A DNA stretch of 64,000 nt from Bacteroidales bacterium UBA2287 (GTDB taxonomy: Bacteria > Bacteroidota > Bacteroidia > Bacteroidales > Tenuifilaceae), in NCBI GenBank assembly GCA_002345675.1, contig DDWL01000037.1:176296-240295 (forward strand). The letters run 5' to 3'. The position numbers and the translations under genes were made by a program. Below the pieces are notes generated by a model, which searched no databases, was not told the origin of the DNA, and worked only from the letters and a program-made list of their open reading frames with translations. Positions 26,048 to 34,753 of this stretch are shown piece after piece. The first letter of the stretch is position 1; every line of letters starts with the position of its first letter.

Positions 26048-27151
26048 CTATAAGTAGTTTATGGGATTGGTATTCAAGCTAGTTTTTCGGATTGCAAAAG
26101 TAGGTAAATTTTTTGTAAGTAGTTCATAAAAAATATCAATTGCAAAAAGTTCGCTTTCGTAGTGGCCAATATCGACCAATAAAATTTTATTTTCTGTTTC
26201 AAAAAATCCGTGATATTTAATGTCGGCAGTAATAAAAATGTCGGCATTTTGAGAAATTGCGTTGTTAAGAAGCGAGAACCCGCTGCCTCCGCAAAGTGCA
26301 ATTTTTTTAACCTGATGCTTTACTATGTTGGAGTGTTTTATTTGCGTGCAGTTAAAAATGGTTTTTACATGTTGAAGAAACTCGTCGGAATTTAATGGTT
26401 CCTGAAGTGATCCTATAACCCCTAACCCCGCTTTAGGGTTTTTGTTTTCGAGAGGGTAAATGTCGAAGGCAACTTCTTCGTAGGGGTGAACGCTTTTAAG
26501 TGCGGCTACTACTTTGCTAATAATTGGCTTTGGAACTATAACCTCTATTCGCGTTTCGGGTTCGAAGTGAAGTTCTCCTTTTTCTCCAACAAAGGGATTT
26601 GTGCTTTCGCTGCCGCGAAAAGTGCCTTGTCCTTCAGTGTTATAGGAACAACTATCGTAATTGCCAATATTTCCTGCTCCCGAGTCGAAAAGGGCTTGAC
26701 GAACTTTTTGAGCCGCTGAAGTGGGAGCGAAGGTAACGAGTTTTGCCAGTTGGTTGTTGGCAGGAGAAAGTACTTTAATATTGCTAAGGTTGAGTTTTTC
26801 AGCCATTTTGTGGCTTACCCCACCCCATACACTATCGAGATTTGTGTGGGCTGCGTATATGGCAATGTCGTTTTGAATGGCTTTAATTACAATTCTTTCG
26901 GTAAGCGTTGCGCCAGTAATACGTTTTAAACCGTTAAAAATAATTGGATGATGCGCAATAATTAAGTTGCACCCAGTGGCAATGGCTTCATCAGCAATTT
27001 CGGGTGTAACATCGAGTGCAATAAGAATGCCCTTAACTTCAGTGCTTGGCGAGCCAATGGCAAGCCCAGCATTGTCGTAATTCTCCTGAAGCCCAAGTGG
27101 TGAAAACGATTCAATTATTGAAGCAACTTGCGATACTGTTATGGTTTGCAT
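26048..27151 (-). CDS. Nif3-like dinuclear metal-centre protein
   Basis: A 367-residue protein of the Nif3/YbgI/YqfO family. Metal ligands are visible in CNLIIAHHPIIF (HHP), YAAHTNLDSVWGGV (HTNLD) and, at the C-terminal end, DIGHYESE. An inserted domain at about 125-225 (FAPTSAAQKVRQALFDSGAGN, PYEEVAFDIYPL) is of the PII-like CutA type seen in YqfO. Members form hexameric rings with two metal ions per subunit; they have been linked to GTP cyclohydrolase I type 2 annotation without firm proof. Eight bases after the MerR gene. Confidence 0.93.
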   Translation of the reverse strand: MQTITVSQVASIIESFSPLGLQENYDNAGLAIGSPSTEVKGILIALDVTPEIADEAIATGCNLIIAHHPIIFNGLKRITGATLTERIVIKAIQNDIAIYAAHTNLDSVWGGVSHKMAEKLNLSNIKVLSPANNQLAKLVTFAPTSAAQKVRQALFDSGAGNIGNYDSCSYNTEGQGTFRGSESTNPFVGEKGELHFEPETRIEVIVPKPIISKVVAALKSVHPYEEVAFDIYPLENKNPKAGLGVIGSLQEPLNSDEFLQHVKTIFNCTQIKHSNIVKHQVKKIALCGGSGFSLLNNAISQNADIFITADIKYHGFFETENKILLVDIGHYESELFAIDIFYELLTKNLPTFAIRKTSLNTNPINYL

Positions 27152-27159
27152 TGGGGTTT

Positions 27160-27495
27160 TTATAGCGATTCACTTACCTCGACGAGCATTTGGCGAATTC
27201 GTTTTAGCGACTCTACAGCTTCGAAACTTGTTTCGGTGGAGTTTTTACTTTCGGCAAGTTTCTTTTTTGCGCCCTCGAGTGTCAGCCGCTGCTCTTTAAC
27301 TAAATGGAAAATAAGTTTGAAGTTTCGAATATCGGCAATTGTAAAAAGCCTGTTGCCCTTTTTGTTCTTTTTTGGTTTTATAATTTCGAAATTCTTTTCC
27401 CAAAATCGAATTAGCGACGTGTTTACATCGAACATTTCGGCAACTTCGCCAATTGAGTAGAAGAGTTTTTCGACCTTTTTTTCCTTGTAGGGCAT
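27160..27495 (-). CDS. MerR-type transcriptional regulator (short)
   Basis: A 111-residue protein with a winged MerR helix-turn-helix, FYSIGEVAEMFDVNTSLIRF at residues about 12-31, then WEKNFEIIKPKKNKKGNRLF and TIADIRNFKLIFHLV. It has only a short helical tail and no effector domain, so it probably dimerises without a ligand pocket. It sits inside the operon between an endopeptidase and Nif3, and may regulate that operon or other envelope genes. Confidence 0.9.
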   Translation of the reverse strand: MPYKEKKVEKLFYSIGEVAEMFDVNTSLIRFWEKNFEIIKPKKNKKGNRLFTIADIRNFKLIFHLVKEQRLTLEGAKKKLAESKNSTETSFEAVESLKRIRQMLVEVSESL

Positions 27496-27529
27496 AGCTA
27501 TTTATATTTCAAAGTCTTTGAAAATTAGT

Positions 27530-28501
27530 TTAGTCGAGCGACTGGCCACTTTGTGCAGCAAGTTCAATTATCTTGTCGTATTCTTCGGGTGAAAGGTCGT
27601 TAAAATAGAAGTTAATAGGATTAATTGGTTCGTCGTTTTTACGTACTTCGTAATGGAGGTGAGGCGCCATACTCATTCCGGTGCTGCCAACTAACCCAAT
27701 AATATCGCCTCTTTTTATTTTCTGCCCCGGTTTTACTATTATTTTACTAAGGTGTGCATAAAGCGTTTTGTAGCTGTAGCCATGGTCGATAATAATTGTT
27801 TTTCCATAGCCTCTCGACGAGTTAATAATATCAACCACCACGCCATTGCCAGTTGAGTATATTTCGGTGCCAGTTGGCGCAGTAAAGTCCATTCCCGAAT
27901 GCATTTTGAGCACTTTGTAAAATGGATGAATTCTTACACCGAATGGTGATGCAACTCTTGTTAAATCTTTGTTCGAAATGGGCTGTATTGCTGGGATATT
28001 TGCAATCATTTCTTCCTTTCGCTTAGCTAATCCTACAATTTCGTCGAAAGATTTCGATTGTATGTATATTTGTTTTGCAAGTTTGTCAATTCGTTTCGAA
28101 GTTTCAATTACGATTTCTGAGTTCGAAAGGTCTTCGAGTTCAGAATACCTGTCGATTCCACCTATTCCTGCCGAACGAATCGAGTTTGGAATGGGTTCGG
28201 CTTCGAATATAGTTCTGTAAATATTATCGTCGCGCTGCTGAACATCTTTAAGCACAACCGATATATGGTCGAATTTTTTATTAATTAGTTCGAATTGTAG
28301 CAATAGTTCTTCGTTTTCGCGACGTAACCCGCGCTCCTGAGGGGTGTCGAAAAAGAACGAAAAAACAATGTAGTATGCAATTGAAATAATAGCACTGGCC
28401 AAAAAGTAGTAAAATCCTCTCCATAGTTTTTTTGCTAGGGAGTGCGTTTCTTTATCGAAACTTAAAGATTCGGGGTTAAACCTATATTTACTTTTTGTCA
28501 T
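27530..28501 (-). CDS. M23 family metallopeptidase (first paralogue)
   Basis: A 323-residue protein anchored by one N-terminal membrane helix (about 32-51) followed by a coiled coil (about 58-90) and a C-terminal LytM/M23 domain (about 185-300). Zinc ligands His201 and Asp205 (MHSGMDFTAP) and the later HLHYEVR motif are intact, so it is predicted to be an active peptidoglycan endopeptidase facing the periplasm. It follows a paralogue by 33 bases and precedes merR by 34 bases. Confidence 0.93.
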   Translation of the reverse strand: MTKSKYRFNPESLSFDKETHSLAKKLWRGFYYFLASAIISIAYYIVFSFFFDTPQERGLRRENEELLLQFELINKKFDHISVVLKDVQQRDDNIYRTIFEAEPIPNSIRSAGIGGIDRYSELEDLSNSEIVIETSKRIDKLAKQIYIQSKSFDEIVGLAKRKEEMIANIPAIQPISNKDLTRVASPFGVRIHPFYKVLKMHSGMDFTAPTGTEIYSTGNGVVVDIINSSRGYGKTIIIDHGYSYKTLYAHLSKIIVKPGQKIKRGDIIGLVGSTGMSMAPHLHYEVRKNDEPINPINFYFNDLSPEEYDKIIELAAQSGQSLD

Positions 28502-28534
28502 TTTGTAAAGGTAACCTTATTGTTGTTTTTTTTT

Positions 28535-29509
28535 TTAGTCTAAATGGGTTTGGTTGCCCTTTTTGGTAATGTTATTTACCATAAGCTCGTATTCATCCGA
28601 TGTCATATCGTTGAAATAGTTAATTGGGTCAACTGGATTGTCGCGTAAAAGAACTTCGTAGTGAAGGTGAGGGCCAGTGCTTCTTCCCGAATTTCCAAGT
28701 TCTCCAATAACTTGTCCTCTTACTACTTGCTGCCCATCTGTAACAGAAATTTTAAAAAGATGAGCATACCTCGATTTGTAACCAAATCCATGATCGATTA
28801 CGACAACATTTCCGTAGCCAAAAAACGAAAATTCGGCAGACACAACAGTGCCGTTGCCTGTAGCGTATATGGGAACACCAACTGGTCCAACAAAATCAAC
28901 ACCTAGATGCTTTTTGTAGTTCCTAGTGAACGGATCTTTACGAAACCCAAATTGATCAGATATTCGAGCCATTTCCTTTACAGACACTGGCTGAATTGCA
29001 GGGACGCTTTGAACCATTTTTTCTTTGTTCTTAGCCATTTCTATAACTTCGTCAAAAGATTTGGATTGGATGTAAACTTTCCACGAGAGTTTGTCGAGCT
29101 GAGAGGCTGCTCTAATTAATATGTCGGCATTTTTTAATCCCTCGAATTTTGAGTAGGGGCTTACACCTCCAAAGCCACCTAACCTAATTGTACTTGGAAT
29201 AGTGTCGGCTTCAAAAATTGAACGATAAATTTGATTGTCGCGACGTTGAATTAGGTCGATTGTCGTATTGGCTTCGGTAATCCTTTTGTCTAGTATTTCA
29301 AAGCCGAGTATGGCTTCAGCAATGTTTCGCTTAAGGATTTTTTCCTTTGGAGTATCAAAAAAGAAAGAGTAGGTTACTGTAAATACAGCTGCAATAACGA
29401 GACTATATCCAAAATGAATAGCTATTTTTGCTAACTTTTTTGAAAAAGGAACATCAATTCGTTCGAATGAAAGAGTAAGCGGATTATAGCGAAACTTGCT
29501 TTTTCTCAT
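28535..29509 (-). CDS. M23 family metallopeptidase (second paralogue)
   Basis: A 324-residue paralogue of the downstream gene: similar N-terminus (SKFRYNPLTLSFERID), one membrane helix (about 29-50), a coiled coil and an M23 domain with HLGVDFVGP and PHLHYEV motifs intact. Both share the unusual central IQSKSFDEVI and AIQPVS segments, so they are tandem duplicates. It is the first gene of the five-gene minus-strand operon and has a consensus promoter at 29565-29595. Confidence 0.93.
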   Translation of the reverse strand: MRKSKFRYNPLTLSFERIDVPFSKKLAKIAIHFGYSLVIAAVFTVTYSFFFDTPKEKILKRNIAEAILGFEILDKRITEANTTIDLIQRRDNQIYRSIFEADTIPSTIRLGGFGGVSPYSKFEGLKNADILIRAASQLDKLSWKVYIQSKSFDEVIEMAKNKEKMVQSVPAIQPVSVKEMARISDQFGFRKDPFTRNYKKHLGVDFVGPVGVPIYATGNGTVVSAEFSFFGYGNVVVIDHGFGYKSRYAHLFKISVTDGQQVVRGQVIGELGNSGRSTGPHLHYEVLLRDNPVDPINYFNDMTSDEYELMVNNITKKGNQTHLD

Positions 29510-29564
29510 TGTACTATAATTGAATTCAGTTGATTAATGTTGTTAATAGTTTGACTAACGGACG

Positions 29565-29595
29565 CAAATCTAATGTAAATATTTATTTTTGCAAA
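29565..29595 (-). promoter_or_regulatory. Promoter of the M23 operon
   Basis: On the minus strand TTTG (29595-29592), 19-base spacer, TAGATTTG (29572-29565). It overlaps the plus-strand TATTTTTG (29584-29591) that probably serves alaS, so the divergent promoters interleave. Confidence 0.7.
29584..29591 (+). promoter_or_regulatory. Probable -7 box for alaS
   Basis: TATTTTTG, matching TAnnTTTG, 73 bases before the alaS ATG. No clear TTTG is at -33 (29561-29564 reads GACG), so the promoter is incomplete by consensus. Confidence 0.45.
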
Positions 29596-29663
29596 GCAAT
29601 AAACGCAAAATTACCACTAATTAGTTAAGTAAGTTAAAATAATAGCCTAAAAAATAGCAGTTT

Positions 29664-32282
29664 ATGACTTCGAGAGACGCTCGCCAAGCCTTCCTAAACT
29701 TTTTCAACGATAAATCGCATCAAATAGTTTCGTCGGCTCCAATGGTCGTTAAAAACGATCCAACGCTGATGTTCACTAATGCTGGGATGAACCAGTTTAA
29801 AGATATTTTTCTTGGGAACAATCCTGCAAAATATCCACGAGTTGCAAATACTCAAAAATGCCTTAGAGTTTCGGGTAAGCACAACGACTTGGAAGAAGTT
29901 GGTCATGATACTTATCACCATACAATGTTCGAGATGCTTGGAAACTGGTCGTTTGGCGACTACTTTAAGCATGAAGCAATCGATTGGGCATGGGAGTTTC
30001 TGGTCGATGTTCTAAAAATCGACAGCAACCACCTTTACGCTACCGTTTTTGAGGGAAGCAAAGAAGATAAACTTAATGCCGATTCGGAGGCGCTTAATTT
30101 ATGGAAAAAACATTTACCTGCTGAGCGAATCCTTTTAGGTTCGAAAAAAGACAATTTCTGGGAAATGGGCGATTCGGGTCCCTGTGGCCCCTGCTCCGAA
30201 ATACATGTTGACATCCGTACTCCCGAGGAGCGAGCAAAAGTGCCTGGTGCACAGTTAGTAAATACCGGTCATCCACAGGTAATCGAAATTTGGAACCTTG
30301 TTTTCATTCAGTATAACCGTAAAGCCGATGGCTCGCTTTTACCTTTGCCTTCGAAACATGTTGATACTGGAATGGGCTTCGAGCGGCTATGCATGGTGCT
30401 GCAAGGAACGCAGAGCAACTACGACACCGACGTTTTTCAGCCTATAATTCAGCAAATTGCACAAATGGCTGGCGTTAAGTATGGTGCCGAGAAAATGCCC
30501 GACATTGCCATGCGTGTTATTGCCGATCACCTTCGTGCCATTTCGTTTTCCATTGCCGATGGACAGCTACCCTCGAACGTAAAAGCGGGATATGTAATTC
30601 GTCGAATTCTTCGACGTGCTGTGAGGTATGGCTACACTTTTTTAAATTTCCGAGAGCCTTTTATGAATAGGCTTGTAGAAATATTGTCGGGTCAAATGGG
30701 CGATTTCTTTCCTGAACTTAAAGCCCAAAAGGATTTGGTTGCAAAGGTAATTTACGAGGAGGAAGCATCGTTTCTTCGTACGCTCGAAACGGGAATTCGA
30801 CTGCTCGATGGCCATATTGAGCAGGCAAAGCAACGTAAAGCTACCGAAATATCGGGTAAAGAAGCCTTTGTGCTTTACGATACTTACGGTTTTCCGCTCG
30901 ACCTTACTGAACTAATTCTTCGTGAGAACAATCTGTCGGTTAATCGAAAAGAATTTGAAAAGGAAATGGAGGCTCAAAAAGAACGTTCGCGAAGCGACGC
31001 TTCGGTTGATGCACAGGATTGGAACGAACTACTTAAAGCCGAAAGCACACAGTTTGTGGGTTACGACGAGTTGGAGGTGGATGTGAAAATTGTCCGTTAC
31101 CGTTCGGTTAAAACCAAGGGCAAAGAGCAGTTTCACTTGGTATTCGATAAAACGCCATTTTATGCCGAATCGGGAGGTCAAGTTGGCGACTCGGGACATT
31201 TAATGGGCAAAGGAGTTTCAGTAGCAATTCTAAATACATTTAAGGAAAATAACCTTACTGTTCACCTTACCGACAAGTTGCCCGCTAATGCCACTGGCAT
31301 TTTTAGGGCAAAAGTTGATAGTGCTAAGCGAAAAAGCATTGCCAATAATCACACAGCAACACACTTGCTACACCATGCCCTTCGCGAAGTGCTTGGAAAC
31401 CATGTTGAGCAAAAGGGGTCGCTGGTAAATGCCGAATATCTACGTTTCGATTTTTCTCATTTTCAAAAGATGAGTGACGAAGAAATTCGTATTGTCGAGC
31501 GCAAGGTTAATGCTGCCATAAGGCAGAATTCCATTGCCGAAGAGCACCGAAATGTTGAAATGGATAAGGCCAAGGAGATGGGAGCAATGGCTCTTTTTGG
31601 CGAAAAGTATGGCGATTCCGTTAGGGTAATTCGCTTTGGTAATTCTGTTGAACTTTGCGGAGGAACTCACGTGGAGCGCACTGGGAATATTGGTCTTTTT
31701 AAAATAATTACCGAAGGAGCAATTTCGGCAGGGATAAGGCGTATTGAGGCAATTTCGGGCGAAAAAGCTGAAGAGTATCTATACGAGCAGGTTGATGCTG
31801 CTAAAGCAATTCGATCAGCATTAAGCGCTACAGGAAATATTGTTCAGGCAGTTTCGAAACTTATCGACGACAACGCTTTGCTTGCAAAAGAGGTTGATGC
31901 ATTAATGCACGAAAAAGTTAAGGCTCTTAAAAACGAGCTTAAAGGTAAAGCAACTGTTAAAAACGGTGTTACCGTAATTTCAACAATAGTTAGTGCTCTA
32001 AGTCCGGATGCTGTTAAGGACTTGGCTTTCCAACTACGTAACGAAATTGATAGTTTATATTTAGTAATTGGAAGCGAGGCCGATGGAAAAGCCCAGCTTA
32101 CCGTAATGCTTTCGGAGAATTTGTTGAAAGAAAAGGGCTTAAATGCATCGACAATTATTCGCGAAGCAGCAAAGGAAATTCAAGGCGGTGGCGGTGGCCA
32201 GCCATTCTACGCTACTGCTGGCGGTAAAAACGCAGCAGGACTTCAAAAGGCTTTAGATAAAGCAGTTGAAATGCTAGGTTAG
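29664..32282 (+). CDS. alaS: Alanine--tRNA ligase
   Basis: An 872-residue full-length class II synthetase. Residues about 1-240 form the catalytic core (PTLMFTNAGMNQFKD; RVANTQKCLRVSGKHNDLEE; PCGPCSEIH). The tRNA-recognition region follows. The editing domain has zinc ligands His563 and His567 (HTATH) and Cys665 and His669 (CGGTH). The C-terminal domain ends in GGGGGQPFYATAGGKNA. It charges tRNA-Ala and hydrolyses mischarged Ser/Gly-tRNA-Ala. Monocistronic, divergent from the M23 operon, with a terminator at 32311-32337. Confidence 0.97.
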   Translation: MTSRDARQAFLNFFNDKSHQIVSSAPMVVKNDPTLMFTNAGMNQFKDIFLGNNPAKYPRVANTQKCLRVSGKHNDLEEVGHDTYHHTMFEMLGNWSFGDYFKHEAIDWAWEFLVDVLKIDSNHLYATVFEGSKEDKLNADSEALNLWKKHLPAERILLGSKKDNFWEMGDSGPCGPCSEIHVDIRTPEERAKVPGAQLVNTGHPQVIEIWNLVFIQYNRKADGSLLPLPSKHVDTGMGFERLCMVLQGTQSNYDTDVFQPIIQQIAQMAGVKYGAEKMPDIAMRVIADHLRAISFSIADGQLPSNVKAGYVIRRILRRAVRYGYTFLNFREPFMNRLVEILSGQMGDFFPELKAQKDLVAKVIYEEEASFLRTLETGIRLLDGHIEQAKQRKATEISGKEAFVLYDTYGFPLDLTELILRENNLSVNRKEFEKEMEAQKERSRSDASVDAQDWNELLKAESTQFVGYDELEVDVKIVRYRSVKTKGKEQFHLVFDKTPFYAESGGQVGDSGHLMGKGVSVAILNTFKENNLTVHLTDKLPANATGIFRAKVDSAKRKSIANNHTATHLLHHALREVLGNHVEQKGSLVNAEYLRFDFSHFQKMSDEEIRIVERKVNAAIRQNSIAEEHRNVEMDKAKEMGAMALFGEKYGDSVRVIRFGNSVELCGGTHVERTGNIGLFKIITEGAISAGIRRIEAISGEKAEEYLYEQVDAAKAIRSALSATGNIVQAVSKLIDDNALLAKEVDALMHEKVKALKNELKGKATVKNGVTVISTIVSALSPDAVKDLAFQLRNEIDSLYLVIGSEADGKAQLTVMLSENLLKEKGLNASTIIREAAKEIQGGGGGQPFYATAGGKNAAGLQKALDKAVEMLG

Positions 32283-32310
32283 TTGTATTATATAATTTGA
32301 ATTTTTAATG

Positions 32311-32337
32311 GGAGCGGTAATTACTGCTCCTTTTTTT
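32311..32337 (+). terminator. Terminator after alaS
   Basis: Stem GGAGCGGTAA / TTACTGCTCC (one G-T wobble) followed directly by seven T's. Confidence 0.85.
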
Positions 32338-32395
32338 GTTTGAAATGACACCTAGTGTATGTTAATGTACAGATTACTAGAGTTAATGAGAATTT

Positions 32396-32413
32396 AGCTG
32401 ACGCAAATCAGCT
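32396..32413. other. Small hairpin upstream of orphan gene
   Basis: AGCTGA - CGCAAA - TCAGCT, with AATT on both sides able to extend the stem. No known riboswitch is recognised. Confidence 0.3.
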
Positions 32414-32430
32414 TTAATTTGACAAGAATA

Positions 32431-32462
32431 TTTGGTTTTGCTTACTGATTGCCATATATTTA
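32431..32462 (+). promoter_or_regulatory. Near-consensus promoter for the orphan gene at 32485
   Basis: TTTG (32431-32434), 20-base spacer, TATATTTA (32455-32462). The -7 box differs from TAnnTTTG only in its last base. Confidence 0.4.
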
Positions 32463-32484
32463 GAGTTGAATAATTTGTATCGAA

Positions 32485-32724
32485 ATGGCTGTGGGTAAAA
32501 CAAATACTATACTCTCGTTGGTTAGCGACAGGTACATGTTGCAGAACCCCCATTTCTTTTACAAAGAAGTTATTTACTTTCCTAACGAAGCCGAATACCT
32601 TTCGCGTAAACCGTTTATTAATTTTAACGATATTCTTGTCGACCAAATCGACGTAAGGCTAATTGAACAGGATGTTGACGAGGATCTTTCTGGTTCAACA
32701 GCCTGCTTTTTCTTTAAAAGTTAA
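32485..32724 (+). CDS. Small hypothetical protein
   Basis: A 79-residue protein of no recognised family, mixed charge, no signal or membrane segment (PHFFYKEVIYFPNEAEYLSR, then LVDQIDVRLIEQDVDEDLSG). Its codon use (frequent TCG, GAA, AAA) matches neighbouring genes, and a near-consensus promoter lies 23 bases before the ATG, which supports it being real. It lies 29 bases before the isochorismatase-like gene and may be cotranscribed with it. Confidence 0.55.
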   Translation: MAVGKTNTILSLVSDRYMLQNPHFFYKEVIYFPNEAEYLSRKPFINFNDILVDQIDVRLIEQDVDEDLSGSTACFFFKS

Positions 32725-32753
32725 CTCGCTAATTCCCTAACTTTATTAACGCA

Positions 32754-33335
32754 ATGATACGAAAACGATTATTGGCTTTTGCCTTTTTATGCTTTTTTGC
32801 AATTAGCGCATTTGCTCAAAAAACAGCTTTGCTAATTATCGATATTCAGTATTTTTACTTTCCTGGAGGAAAAACTGAACTTGTTGAGCCCGAAAAGGCC
32901 GCCGAAAATGCTAAGGCCATTTTAGTTGCCTTTAGGCAAAAGGGGAATTCCGTTATTCATGTTAGACATATATTTGAACCAGGTGGTAATTTTAATAACA
33001 GGGTTGAACCCATTGAAGGGGAAGCAATTTTTTCGAAGAAAGCAGTTAATAGTTTTGTAGGTACCGACCTAAAAGCGCATTTGGACTCCCTAGCAGTTAC
33101 CGAGATTGTTATTTGCGGAATGCAAACGCATATGTGCGTTGAGGCAGCGGTTAGGGCGGCAGTAGATTTTGGGTACAATGTTACGCTTATCGACGATGCC
33201 TGCGCAACACGAAATTTAAAGTGGAACGATATTGAAGTTCCAGCGAAAATGGTTCATGCAGCCACTTTAAGCACACTTAAAAGCTACTGCAGAATTGTAA
33301 CTACAAGTATGTACTTAGAGGGAATGCTGAAATAA
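32754..33335 (+). CDS. Exported isochorismatase-family cysteine hydrolase
   Basis: A 193-residue protein with an N-terminal signal peptide (hydrophobic 6-20, AFAQ), unusual for this mostly cytoplasmic superfamily. The body has the cysteine hydrolase pattern: ALLIIDIQYFYFPGG (catalytic Asp), HVRHIFEPGG and ICGMQTHMCVEAAVRAA with the nucleophile Cys after HM. The substrate may be a nicotinamide-, carbamoyl- or isochorismate-like amide; the sequence does not decide. It converges with the NtrC-type gene with two bases between stops. Confidence 0.88.
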   Translation: MIRKRLLAFAFLCFFAISAFAQKTALLIIDIQYFYFPGGKTELVEPEKAAENAKAILVAFRQKGNSVIHVRHIFEPGGNFNNRVEPIEGEAIFSKKAVNSFVGTDLKAHLDSLAVTEIVICGMQTHMCVEAAVRAAVDFGYNVTLIDDACATRNLKWNDIEVPAKMVHAATLSTLKSYCRIVTTSMYLEGMLK

Positions 33336-33337
33336 TA

Positions 33338-34504
33338 CTACTTAAACGTTGGTTGAGCAAATGCTTTAACGTCGGCAATAGTTATTTCCTTGTCGCAAAG
33401 TATTATTAGCCTTTCAATTACGTTCCGAAACTCCCTAATATTGCCAGTCCAGCTATTTTGTTGAAGTGCATCAACTGCTTCGGCCGAAATGTTTTTGGAC
33501 GGCATGCCGTACTCATTACAAATTTGTTCAATAAAGTGCTCTGCCAACATTGGAATGTCGTCCATGCGCTCGCTAAGCGCTGGAACATGAATAACAATTA
33601 CGCTAAGCCTGTGGAAAAGGTCTTCGCGAAAGTTGCCTGCTTCAATTTCCTTTTGAAGATTTTTGTTGGTAGCTGCAATTATGCGAACATTTACGTTAAT
33701 GTCCTTATCGTTACCAACACGAGTAATTTTATGCTCCTGTAGCGCGCGCAAAACTTTTGCTTGAGCGCTAAGGCTCATGTCGCCTATTTCATCTAAAAAA
33801 AGAGTGCCCCCGTCGGCTTGCTCAAACTTTCCTTTACGCTGCTTTATTGCCGAGGTAAATGCCCCTTTTTCGTGGCCAAAAAGTTCGCTTTCGATTAGTT
33901 CCGAAGGAATTGCAGCGCAGTTTACTTCAACCAAAGGCATTTGCGCTCTGCTGCTCTTTTCGTGAAGCCAGCGGGCTACGAGTTCCTTTCCTGTTCCGTT
34001 CGAGCCAGTAATTAGCACACGAGCTTCGGTTGGTGCAACCCTGTCGATAATGTCTTTAACCTTTTGAATTGCAGGAGAATTACCCACAATGTCGAATGTT
34101 TTGTAAACTTTCTTTTTAAGAACTTTGGTTTCCTTAATTAACAGGTTTTTATCTGTAGCATTTCGGAGGGTTATAAGAATTCGGTTGAGGTCGAGCGGTT
34201 TTTCAATAAAGTCGAATGCTCCCTTTTTAATTGCCTCTACTGCTGTTTCAATATTGCCATGTCCCGAAATCATTATAACAGGCGTTTCGGCGGAGTGCTC
34301 TTGAAGTTTTTCGAGTACCTCAATGCCATCCATTTGTGGCATTTTTATGTCGCATAGAACGGCCTCGTAATTGCCATTTTTAAAAAGTTCAACTCCTGTG
34401 GCGCCATCCTCGGCGAGGTCGACCTCGTGGCTTTCGTATTCGAGTATTTCCTTTAGTGTATTTCGAATTGCCCTTTCGTCGTCAATTACAAGTATTTTGG
34501 ACAT
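33338..34504 (-). CDS. NtrC-type sigma-54 response regulator lacking HTH
   Basis: A 388-residue protein: receiver domain 1-120 (phospho-acceptor Asp in YEAVLCDIKMPQMDG), linker, and AAA+ sigma-54 interaction domain about 143-370. Walker A is GSNGTGKE and the sigma-54 contact loop is ELFGHEKGAFTSA; then GGTLFLDEIGD and LFHRLSVI. The chain stops shortly after the AAA+ domain (NVIERLIIL and about 20 more residues), so the usual Fis DNA-binding helix-turn-helix is missing. Such regulators may activate sigma-54 from solution or through protein contacts. No histidine kinase is adjacent. A TATATTTG -7-like box is on the minus strand at 34553-34546. Confidence 0.92.
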   Translation of the reverse strand: MSKILVIDDERAIRNTLKEILEYESHEVDLAEDGATGVELFKNGNYEAVLCDIKMPQMDGIEVLEKLQEHSAETPVIMISGHGNIETAVEAIKKGAFDFIEKPLDLNRILITLRNATDKNLLIKETKVLKKKVYKTFDIVGNSPAIQKVKDIIDRVAPTEARVLITGSNGTGKELVARWLHEKSSRAQMPLVEVNCAAIPSELIESELFGHEKGAFTSAIKQRKGKFEQADGGTLFLDEIGDMSLSAQAKVLRALQEHKITRVGNDKDINVNVRIIAATNKNLQKEIEAGNFREDLFHRLSVIVIHVPALSERMDDIPMLAEHFIEQICNEYGMPSKNISAEAVDALQQNSWTGNIREFRNVIERLIILCDKEITIADVKAFAQPTFK

Positions 34505-34576
34505 AGTTAGAATTATTCAGGTTTGTTACAACACATTAACATTTGCAAATATAGCAATTCGGGCTGAACATAAAAT

Positions 34577-34663
34577 GGGGTGTAACTTAACAAAAGGATT
34601 GATTGAAAAGGGATGTAACTTTAACCGCAAAGGTCACAAAGTTTTGCGCAAAGTTCACAAAGT
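34577..34663. repeat. Short direct repeats in the gap upstream of the NtrC-type gene
   Basis: Two near-copies of GGGNTGTAACTTTAAC (34577-34591 and 34610-34625) are followed by two 16-base copies of GCAAAGKTCACAAAGT (34627-34642 and 34648-34663, one mismatch). The word CAAAGTTCACAAAG recurs inverted at 63959-63972. No gene is visible in this gap. Confidence 0.6.
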
Positions 34664-34753
34664 ACTGTATGCGAGAGTGTCAACCTTGTCTCCGTAGTTA
34701 TCAGAACTCTATTATTTTCTCATCGGTTAATTGTTTTTTTTGATGACCTGTTG

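Noticed and set aside
29520..29660. T-box or other riboswitch leader for alaS
   Set aside because: No T-box sequence (AGGGTGGNACCGCG-like) and too short a leader; T-boxes are not expected in Bacteroidota.
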